Source: an uncultured Cytophagaceae bacterium (GTDB lineage: Bacteria > Bacteroidota > Bacteroidia > Cytophagales > Spirosomataceae). Taken from it: a stretch of 63,318 nucleotides of DNA. Below are positions 9,074 through 15,974 of this stretch, piece by piece. Numbering within the stretch: position 1 is the first letter of the stretch; each line of letters starts with the position of its first letter. A program made the translations under genes and the position numbers. Where the stretch lies: positions 1 through 63,318 of the forward strand of contig CAIZMB010000136.1 of the NCBI GenBank assembly GCA_903933935.1. The letters run 5' to 3'. The notes below the pieces were generated by a model that was not told the DNA's origin, made no database searches, and was given only the letters and a program-made list of their open reading frames with translations.

Positions 9074-9892
9074 TTATTGATTAAAATACTGATTAAATGA
9101 CTGTATTGTTTGGGTCGCCGCAGCCTCCGGATTAGGCCAAGCAAATGCCTCCGCAGAAACATAACCCTTGTAATTTATTTCCTTTAACACATGGGCCACC
9201 TCCCGGAAATCTGAATGTCCATTTCCCACAGGCCGTCTATTGCTATCCGCAAAATGTACATGTATAACCAAATCACCTGACGCCTTAATGCTCGCCGCTA
9301 TATCCGCCTCCTCGATATTCATGTGAAACAAATCGGCTAATAAACCCACATGCTGTATTTGGCGCGTCTTTAAAAACTGAACCCCATCGCCCAGCGTATT
9401 GATTAAATTAGTCTCATACCTATTTAAAGGCTCATAAATTAATTTTACCCCTAAAGATGCGGCATGCTTCCCCAAATGTATGAGCCCATCGGCCAACCAT
9501 TGCATCGCCTGCTCCCGAGCAAGCCCCGCCACCACATTTCCCTGCATGGACCCAATAATCGCTGGTGCCCCAAAAGCAGCGCCAAAGGTGATCATCAACT
9601 CGATAAATTCAATAGCTTTTTTTCGTATAGCCGCATCCGGATCCGTTAAAGTTAATCCATGGATGACCTTTCCTGCACCGGTGCCCACAGCCGCTATCTT
9701 CAAATTATATTTTTCTAACATTAATTGGGTTTCATTTATATCTAAAGCGTCAGCTGAAGCGGTAAACAATTCCACCGCATCGAATCCCAAAGAAGAAGCA
9801 TGTGCCAAACTCTGTTCTAAATCATTCCAATAAATCCATGGACCCGCCGTAATTTCAGGCACCAAAGCAATCGTTGCACAGGATTTTATCAT
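9074..9892 (-). CDS. Sugar phosphate isomerase/epimerase-like TIM-barrel protein
   Basis: 272 residues from Met at 9892, which begins 4 nt after the stop of the dehydrogenase gene; an in-frame ATG at 9913 would overlap that gene by 17 nt. AP_endonuc_2/xylose isomerase-like TIM barrel. Metal-ligand segments are visible: YEPLNRYE, LLADLFHMNIEE, HVHFADSNR and YVSAEAFAWP give the usual Glu-Asp-His-Glu set. Cytoplasmic. Members isomerise or epimerise keto sugars or sugar acids (hydroxypyruvate isomerase, tagatose epimerase types). In this operon it probably acts on an oxidised or isomerised deoxy-sugar; the exact reaction is unknown. Confidence 0.85.
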   Translation of the reverse strand: MIKSCATIALVPEITAGPWIYWNDLEQSLAHASSLGFDAVELFTASADALDINETQLMLEKYNLKIAAVGTGAGKVIHGLTLTDPDAAIRKKAIEFIELMITFGAAFGAPAIIGSMQGNVVAGLAREQAMQWLADGLIHLGKHAASLGVKLIYEPLNRYETNLINTLGDGVQFLKTRQIQHVGLLADLFHMNIEEADIAASIKASGDLVIHVHFADSNRRPVGNGHSDFREVAHVLKEINYKGYVSAEAFAWPNPEAAATQTIQSFNQYFNQ

Positions 9893-9896
9893 CTTT

Positions 9897-10916
9897 TTAT
9901 CGGTCAAAATCAACCATTATTTTCGTTATGCCCTTCGCATTAGCGGCCCAATCTGCCAATGCAGCACCTGCATCATCTAATGAAACGGTTTTTGAAATAA
10001 CCTCATCCACAGGGAATTTACCTGCCTCTAAATAGGCAATCACCTCCGGGAATTCATCCGTACAATTACGTGAACCTAATATTTCAATTTCCTTTCGAAC
10101 AAAAATACCAGTATTGAATTCCACGGCAGATTTGGCATACCCGATACAAACCACACGGCCTGTATAAGCTACTTCATCTACTGCGGCTCGATACGTTATT
10201 GCGTTTCCTACCGCCTCAATAATTACATCAGGCCCATCGCCATCCGTGATCCGCATCAATGCCTCATGCAAATCTTCTCGACTTGTATTAATCGTATGTG
10301 CGACACCAATTTTTTTGGCAATATCCATTTTGGAATCATCGATGTCTATGGCAATGACCTCAGCGCCCCTATTCACTGCAGAAGCAATCGCTCCCATTCC
10401 CACAATGCCACAACCGATCACCGCAACTCGATCTTGACTGCTTACTCGGCCACGAGCCGCCGCATGAAATCCCACGGTCAATGGTTCAACTAAAGCCAAT
10501 TCTTTTAAACTAAGTTTCTCAGACATAAATAAATCCTGCCAATGAATCGCGATGTATCGAGTCATCGCACCAGGCCGGCGCACACCCATCGTTTTATTAT
10601 CCTGACATGCATTTCTGCGACCCTTCCGGCACGAAATACATTTTCCACAATTCAAATAAGGATACACCGTAACCTTATTGCCTATTTTAAATGATTCAGG
10701 CACTTGGCTTCCCATTGCCTCAATCGTCCCACCCACTTCATGACCCAACACATTGGGATATTCTTGCAATTCAAAAAGCCCTTTAAACCCGTTCAAATCC
10801 CCTCCACAAAAACCAACCATCCCTATTTTCAACAAAACCTCTTCAGGTCCTATGCTAGGCTTTTCAATTTCACGAATCTCAGTTTGACCAATGGCCGTTA
10901 GAAATAATGCTTTCAT
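9897..10916 (-). CDS. Zinc-dependent alcohol dehydrogenase (MDR family, sugar/sugar-acid type)
   Basis: 339 residues. The catalytic zinc site is CGGDLNGF with GHEVGGTIEAMG; the structural zinc site is the four-Cys lobe CGKCISCRKGRRNAC. The Rossmann motif is VIGCGIVGMGAIASA, followed by an acidic AIDIDDSK, which favours NAD over NADP. Related enzymes include L-threonine, sorbitol and galactitol dehydrogenases; in L-fucose oxidation pathways a relative oxidises 2-keto-3-deoxy-fuconate. Lies 4 nt behind the aldo/keto reductase gene and 4 nt before the TIM-barrel gene, hence one operon. Cytoplasmic. The substrate is inferred from context only. Confidence 0.87.
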   Translation of the reverse strand: MKALFLTAIGQTEIREIEKPSIGPEEVLLKIGMVGFCGGDLNGFKGLFELQEYPNVLGHEVGGTIEAMGSQVPESFKIGNKVTVYPYLNCGKCISCRKGRRNACQDNKTMGVRRPGAMTRYIAIHWQDLFMSEKLSLKELALVEPLTVGFHAAARGRVSSQDRVAVIGCGIVGMGAIASAVNRGAEVIAIDIDDSKMDIAKKIGVAHTINTSREDLHEALMRITDGDGPDVIIEAVGNAITYRAAVDEVAYTGRVVCIGYAKSAVEFNTGIFVRKEIEILGSRNCTDEFPEVIAYLEAGKFPVDEVISKTVSLDDAGAALADWAANAKGITKIMVDFDR

Positions 10917-10920
10917 AGTT

Positions 10921-11862
10921 TTAGGAGCGAGGTATATTATTTTCTGGCCGACCTTCGAACCACATTAAATTTTTAACGGGAGCAATGATTGCGGCCAACT
11001 CAGCTAAAATTCCTTCAGGGATTTTAAAATCGATAGATTCGATATTTCGCTGGATTGACGTCAGTCGGCACATCCCCACAATGGTCGTAGCAATATCGGG
11101 ATGATCCATAGCGTAACGCATCGCCACATCACTTAACCGCACTCCATATTTTCGACAGATGTCCAATAAAGCAGGTTGGATCGCCAACATCTCCTTCGGG
11201 GCATTGTGCCATTCGGGAAGCGCCGCATCAGATAAAATACGTTGCATCAGCGGAGCGGCATTCATTAAACCAAATCCTTTTTCCTTAGACAAGGGAACTA
11301 ATTCATCATTAATTTCATCTTGAAGTAAATTATAATGCGCCCAGGAAAGGACTGTGTCCAACTCAACTTGGCGCGCAATTTCGGCTAAATAGCGAACAGG
11401 TAAACCTGTAATCCCAATAAACCTAGCCTTCCCAGAAGCTTTGATTTTTTCAATCGCCGGCATCGCCTCATTTAAAATTTGCTCTTTCGTCACAAATTCT
11501 ATGTCGTGCAACTGGAACAAATCCACATAGTCCGTTTGTAATCTTTGGAGTGATTCGTCGATGCTCGCCATGATTCGCTTAGCAGAAAAATCAAATTCAC
11601 GCAAATCATACCGACCACATTTGGTCGCTAAAAAAATATCTTTTCGCTTCCCCTGCAAGGCTTTCCCCAAGCGAGTTTCCGCCAGAGTAATTCCATAAAA
11701 AGGAGAAACATCAAAAAAATTAACTCCATGATCGATGGCATAATGAACGGCATTCTTGCCTTCCTGTTCATCCACGACATCAAACACATTTCCAAGGGGA
11801 GAAGCTCCATATCCTAAAACGGAGATGAGCTCATTAGTCTTACCTAATTTGCGGTATTCCAT
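10921..11862 (-). CDS. Aldo/keto reductase resembling L-galactose/L-fucose 1-dehydrogenase
   Basis: 313 residues. It starts MEYRKLGKTNELISVLGYGASPLG and shows the catalytic Asp-Tyr region NFFDVSPFYGITLAETRLGKAL, ATKCGRYD, FDFSAKRI, SLQRLQTDYVDLFQLHDIEF, RFIGITGLP and the ending PVKNLMWFEG. This whole pattern follows plant L-galactose dehydrogenase and bacterial L-fucose dehydrogenases, which oxidise C1 of the sugar to the lactone with NAD(P). Cytoplasmic. The gene lies 4 nt upstream of the zinc dehydrogenase, with a mutarotase in the same operon, as expected for a non-phosphorylating L-fucose or L-galactose oxidation route. Lactonase, dehydratase and cleavage enzyme are not in this window. 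Confidence 0.85.
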   Translation of the reverse strand: MEYRKLGKTNELISVLGYGASPLGNVFDVVDEQEGKNAVHYAIDHGVNFFDVSPFYGITLAETRLGKALQGKRKDIFLATKCGRYDLREFDFSAKRIMASIDESLQRLQTDYVDLFQLHDIEFVTKEQILNEAMPAIEKIKASGKARFIGITGLPVRYLAEIARQVELDTVLSWAHYNLLQDEINDELVPLSKEKGFGLMNAAPLMQRILSDAALPEWHNAPKEMLAIQPALLDICRKYGVRLSDVAMRYAMDHPDIATTIVGMCRLTSIQRNIESIDFKIPEGILAELAAIIAPVKNLMWFEGRPENNIPRS

Positions 11863-11910
11863 ATTAATTTCAATGAGGTTAAATTGGTTTAAACAAAGAT
11901 ATTGATTTTT

Positions 11911-12819
11911 TTATTTTGAAGCGCCTTCTGAAAAATACAAATTTACCTTTCTGTGCATGGTATATAGTCGGAACCCATTTCTATCCTTTAACACAATTCC
12001 ACTCGATTGATTATTAACGAGGATCGGGTTCTGATCATACTTTTTCCAATGAATTAAATCAGAAGAAACCGCAATATTGGTCGACCATTCATGCCAATCT
12101 TTAAAAGCCGATGCATGATAATATCCATAATAAAGTCCTTTATAGCGAATCACTTGGTTCATGGCCACGGCAAAAGAGTCATAGGCGTCCGGCCCCATTT
12201 TGATGACCGGCTCATCTTGGACATTGGTCCATATTTTTAAGTCTTTGGATGTAGCCAACCAAATCCCCAAATCATCTCGTTCATAAAATAAATTCCAAAC
12301 CCCTTTTGCTTTTATAACCGTGGGAGTGCCATAGGCTCCTTTTCGAATAGGGCTTCCATTCACATTTCGTATGTCTAAATTTCCCTTTTCCTGCCAATGT
12401 ATTCGGTCTTTTGATACCATCATGTGAGCAATGTCCCCCTCACCTTCCGCAAACATGTAATAGGTTTTCCCCGATTTAACTACACACATATCTTCTACCC
12501 AATGCTCCGGGTGAATCGTTTCTTTAGAAAAACGCTCCCAATGAATTCCATCTTTTGACGTGGCATATCCTAAAAACTTGGTCGGCGAGGCAGGTGAATA
12601 ACCCGTAAACCACAAATGATAATTGGGACCCTCTTTCAAAATAAATCCACGCTCTCTTATTTGCTTATCCCACGTATCTAGATTCGTTCCAGTGAAAATC
12701 GGATTTTCAGAATAGGCTTTAAAACTGACCAACTCAGAAGGAAAATCAGCTTGTGCAAAAACGCTTTGATGAGTAAAACCGGCAACGAGTAAACAAAGAA
12801 ACACACCTAGTTTTTTCAT
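11911..12819 (-). CDS. Secreted five-bladed propeller glycosidase-like protein (GH43/GH32-like)
   Basis: 302 residues from Met at 12819 (signal MKKLGVFLCLLVAGFTHQSVFAQ); a longer 311-residue start has no signal-like N-terminus. Repeated blade motifs of the type S-x-D-x-x-x-W occur at least four times: ATSKDGIHWE, VSKDRIHWQE, ATSKDLKIWT and VSSDLIHWKK. Acidic residues expected at the centre of a GH43-clan active site are present in WDKQIRERG, HWVEDMCVV and FYERDDLG, but I cannot assign the catalytic triad. Likely releases a sugar from imported glycan in the periplasm. First gene of the minus-strand sugar operon; the aldo/keto reductase follows after 48 nt. Confidence 0.7.
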   Translation of the reverse strand: MKKLGVFLCLLVAGFTHQSVFAQADFPSELVSFKAYSENPIFTGTNLDTWDKQIRERGFILKEGPNYHLWFTGYSPASPTKFLGYATSKDGIHWERFSKETIHPEHWVEDMCVVKSGKTYYMFAEGEGDIAHMMVSKDRIHWQEKGNLDIRNVNGSPIRKGAYGTPTVIKAKGVWNLFYERDDLGIWLATSKDLKIWTNVQDEPVIKMGPDAYDSFAVAMNQVIRYKGLYYGYYHASAFKDWHEWSTNIAVSSDLIHWKKYDQNPILVNNQSSGIVLKDRNGFRLYTMHRKVNLYFSEGASK

Positions 12820-13129
12820 TTTTATGATTTTAAATGACGAATTCAACCCAATGTTTCATTTTCCTTTACCCCAACTTTAAAATCAATTTGCAAAACATTG
12901 GGTTTACCATCTAAACTTTCACCTCCATAAATTCGGTATGTTTATTTTAACGAACAGTCGAAACTAATAATGCTCACTCAAATCTTAAATGAGGTAGGCA
13001 AATTGGAATATTAGGCAAAATAAAAAAATAAAATCAATTAGAAATGATTTCAAAGGATTGAAATGATCGGATCAATTAATATATTGCTAATTAATTGTAC
13101 TTACCAAATACATATAAACCTATTGTACC
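12820..13129. promoter_or_regulatory. Divergent intergenic region with AT-rich dyad and leader motif
   Basis: 310 bases between the divergent sugar operon and the propeller-cytochrome gene, no ORF worth calling. It holds an 8-bp inverted repeat, CAATTAAT (13073-13080) and ATTAATTG (13090-13097), 9 nt apart and centred about 45 nt before the start at 13130, and the leader motif TAAACCTAT at 13115-13123 that recurs before other genes here. No clear TAnnTTTG box was found on either strand. Confidence 0.4.
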
Positions 13130-15781
13130 ATGTTAAAAATTAGCTTCGCCTTGATTTATGGGCTACTTTTCTTTTTTGGAATTCATTTTTTTGATTCTTC
13201 GTCCAAGCAAAATAATTCAAGCGCCATTGTCAAAATTGACACATTACGTAATGCAGGATTTTGGCCAGGTGAGTTACAAGTCAAAAATTTCACGAGTGGC
13301 GACCTTACTCCTTCACCTGCTTGTTTGGCCGTTGCCGCAACCGGCGAGGTATATGTAGGAGTAGACAAAATTGGATCATTAGGTAAGACGCCCAAAAAAG
13401 GATATATCTTAAAGCTTATCGACAAAGATCATGATGGAAAAGTAGATGTCAGCACCCAATTTGCGATGGTTGACAACCCTCGTGGAATTATCTCATTGGG
13501 CAACAAAGTATATGTGCTTCACACAGTGTTCTCTCCAGAAACAGGAAAAGCGTCAGGAATGGATTTAGTCGTTTTTGAGGATAAGGACAATGATGGCGTT
13601 GCGGATGGACCTTCTTCTCCTTTAATTGAGCATATAAGTTCGGTAAAATTCCTTCAAAGCAGAGGTACTGACCATTCAACGAATGGAATTCGCTTAGGGA
13701 TCGATGGTTGGATTTACATTGCGGTGGGGGATTTTGGTTTTCATGATGCCGTGGACCGTTCAGGAAAAAAATTAACGATGTTGGGCGGTGGAATTGTCCG
13801 AGTAAGGCCAGATGGCACTGAAATGGAGGTTTATACGCATGGAACTAGAAATATTTACGATGTGGCCATTGACGCCTACATGAACATATTTACACGAGAT
13901 AATACCAATGACGGTGCGGGTTGGAATATTCGTTTTAGCCATCACATTCAATCAGGTGAATATGGATATCCTTTATTGTTTAAGCACTTTACGGAGGAAA
14001 TCATTCCGGGATTAGTCGATGTAGGTGGGGGTTCTGGGACAGGTTCCTTGTTTATGGATGAGCCGACTTGGCCAGCAAAATACAACCAAGTGCCAATGAT
14101 GGCCGATTGGGGAAATAGCATGTTGTACATCCATCGTGTGACACCTGATGGTGCTAGCTTTACTCAAAAGGATGAAACCTTTATTAAGTTGGCACAAATT
14201 ACTGATTTAGATGTGGATGGCTCGGGCCAACTATACCTTGCGGCGTGGGATGGAGCCGGATTTTCTGGAAGTCCTACCAAAGGATTTGTCATTAAAGCGG
14301 TGCCAAAAGGTTGGACTTACAAAGCATTTCCTGATGTTAAAAAATCTTCCTTGGCTGAGTTAACAGACTTGTTGAAATCCAATAGTGCGGTGGCAAGAAT
14401 CACGGCCCAACAAGAACTATTGGGCAGAAGTGCGAAGGATGCGGCATCCATATCTTGGAAATTAGCGGCTGATAAATCTCTCCCTCTTTATACAAGAGCC
14501 ACGGGGATATTTACGTATGCGCAAGCGGCTGACCCAAAGGGATTGGCAAATCTTGTTACTTTAGTTGCAGATAAAAGTGTTAGAGAATTTGCCTTAAGAG
14601 CCATGGCCGACAGAAAAACGAAAAGCAAATTAATTCCATTAGCACCATATTTGAATGGATTAAAAGATCCATCGCCACGCATTCAGGTTGCCTCGGCGAT
14701 TGGTTTAGGCAGATTAGGTCGCAAAGAAGCAATACCTGCTTTACTACAAGTAAAAGTTCCTAATTCATTTGTGGCACCTCCGAAAGATAAAGAAGGTCCA
14801 CACGCAACACCTAATTCGGCCATCATTCCTTCACACGTAGCTGTTCAAGCGCTAAGAAGTTTAGATGCGAAGAAGGAAAGCATTGCAGCTTTGGGGACAA
14901 AAAACGCTACGATTGCATTATGGGCGATGCGTTATATGCATGACCCGGCGGTTGCCAAGGCACTTATTTCCACTTACAATAAGTCAAAAGAGCCTAAATT
15001 AAAATCACAGATTTTGGAAACAGTCGCTCGTTTGTACAAAAAAGAAAATTTCTATGAGGGCCAATATTGGTGGTCGACAAAGCCAAATGGACATGGTCCA
15101 TATTACAAGACGGCTGATTGGGAATCAAGTCCAGAAATAAAGAATTTCTTCTTGGCACTTTGGAACAAATCAACCGATACTGAAAAAATAGCATTAGCTG
15201 ATTTAAATGAAAAGCATCAAATGGAAATCGCTGAAATGGCCGGTGCCGCTCAAAATATGGTGGCCAAAGAAGAGGTGAAAGTTGACCTAGAAGCCATTCG
15301 AAATAAAAAAGGACAAATTGGAAATACCTCAATTGAAGATATCATGTTAGCCATGGTTAAAATGCCAGGAAATTCAGCTGCGGGCAGGGCCATATTTAAT
15401 AAGCAAGGTTGCGTCGTTTGCCATAGTTTAAAACCTGGAGATATGCCAAAAGGACCTTATATGGGACAGATTGGTGCCATCATGAATAGAGAGCAAATCG
15501 CTGAGTCTATTTTAAAACCAAATGCATCGATCTCCCAAGGATTTGCAACGGTATTAATTACGACCAAAAACAAGAGAGAATATATGGGATTTGTGACCTC
15601 TGAATCAGCAGAAAGATTGATTCTAAGAGATATTACAGGTCAAACAACCACGATTAAAACGGCAGATATTACCAGCAGAAAAGAAATGGAAACATCGATG
15701 ATGCCGACTGGCCTAGCCAATGAATTATCGTATGAGGAATTTGCTTCCTTGATTACCTTTTTATCTGAGCAAAAGAAATAA
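13130..15781 (+). CDS. Secreted sugar-dehydrogenase-like propeller fused to HEAT repeats and cytochrome c (PVC type)
   Basis: 883 residues. An N-terminal hydrophobic signal is followed by a glucose/sorbosone dehydrogenase-like beta-propeller (about 50-400; Ca-like loops DKDHDGKVD and DKDNDGVADG, and RSRGTDHSTNGI-type core), alpha-helical HEAT-like repeats (about 405-640), and a C-terminal haem domain with CVVCH (Cys761, Cys764, His765) ending in a Met-containing EMETSMMPTG. The last part matches the Pirellula/Verrucomicrobium haem-binding type. Probably oxidises a sugar or alcohol in the periplasm and hands electrons to its own haem; PQQ is the usual cofactor of the fold but binding here is not proven. 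A terminator follows at 15811, so it is transcribed apart from the related gene downstream. Confidence 0.85.
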   Translation: MLKISFALIYGLLFFFGIHFFDSSSKQNNSSAIVKIDTLRNAGFWPGELQVKNFTSGDLTPSPACLAVAATGEVYVGVDKIGSLGKTPKKGYILKLIDKDHDGKVDVSTQFAMVDNPRGIISLGNKVYVLHTVFSPETGKASGMDLVVFEDKDNDGVADGPSSPLIEHISSVKFLQSRGTDHSTNGIRLGIDGWIYIAVGDFGFHDAVDRSGKKLTMLGGGIVRVRPDGTEMEVYTHGTRNIYDVAIDAYMNIFTRDNTNDGAGWNIRFSHHIQSGEYGYPLLFKHFTEEIIPGLVDVGGGSGTGSLFMDEPTWPAKYNQVPMMADWGNSMLYIHRVTPDGASFTQKDETFIKLAQITDLDVDGSGQLYLAAWDGAGFSGSPTKGFVIKAVPKGWTYKAFPDVKKSSLAELTDLLKSNSAVARITAQQELLGRSAKDAASISWKLAADKSLPLYTRATGIFTYAQAADPKGLANLVTLVADKSVREFALRAMADRKTKSKLIPLAPYLNGLKDPSPRIQVASAIGLGRLGRKEAIPALLQVKVPNSFVAPPKDKEGPHATPNSAIIPSHVAVQALRSLDAKKESIAALGTKNATIALWAMRYMHDPAVAKALISTYNKSKEPKLKSQILETVARLYKKENFYEGQYWWSTKPNGHGPYYKTADWESSPEIKNFFLALWNKSTDTEKIALADLNEKHQMEIAEMAGAAQNMVAKEEVKVDLEAIRNKKGQIGNTSIEDIMLAMVKMPGNSAAGRAIFNKQGCVVCHSLKPGDMPKGPYMGQIGAIMNREQIAESILKPNASISQGFATVLITTKNKREYMGFVTSESAERLILRDITGQTTTIKTADITSRKEMETSMMPTGLANELSYEEFASLITFLSEQKK

Positions 15782-15810
15782 AATTATCAGTTTATTGATT
15801 TTAAATAAGG

Positions 15811-15838
15811 AAGATCCGGCATAGTCGGATCTTTTTTT
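15811..15838 (+). terminator. Rho-independent terminator behind the first propeller-cytochrome gene
   Basis: An 8-bp stem AAGATCCG (15811-15818) with CGGATCTT (15826-15833), 7-nt loop, followed by a T run through 15838. It separates the two large paralogous genes. Confidence 0.8.
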
Positions 15839-15974
15839 ATATAGCGCAGAAAGTTAAAACCCCAACTCCATTCGCGTAAAATCTTTCGCTGAGTTGTCTT
15901 AGAGAATTCATTTAATTTTAAGATATTTGCCTATAAAAAAGCTTACAAAGCTTAACGAAAACCTATTTTAATTA

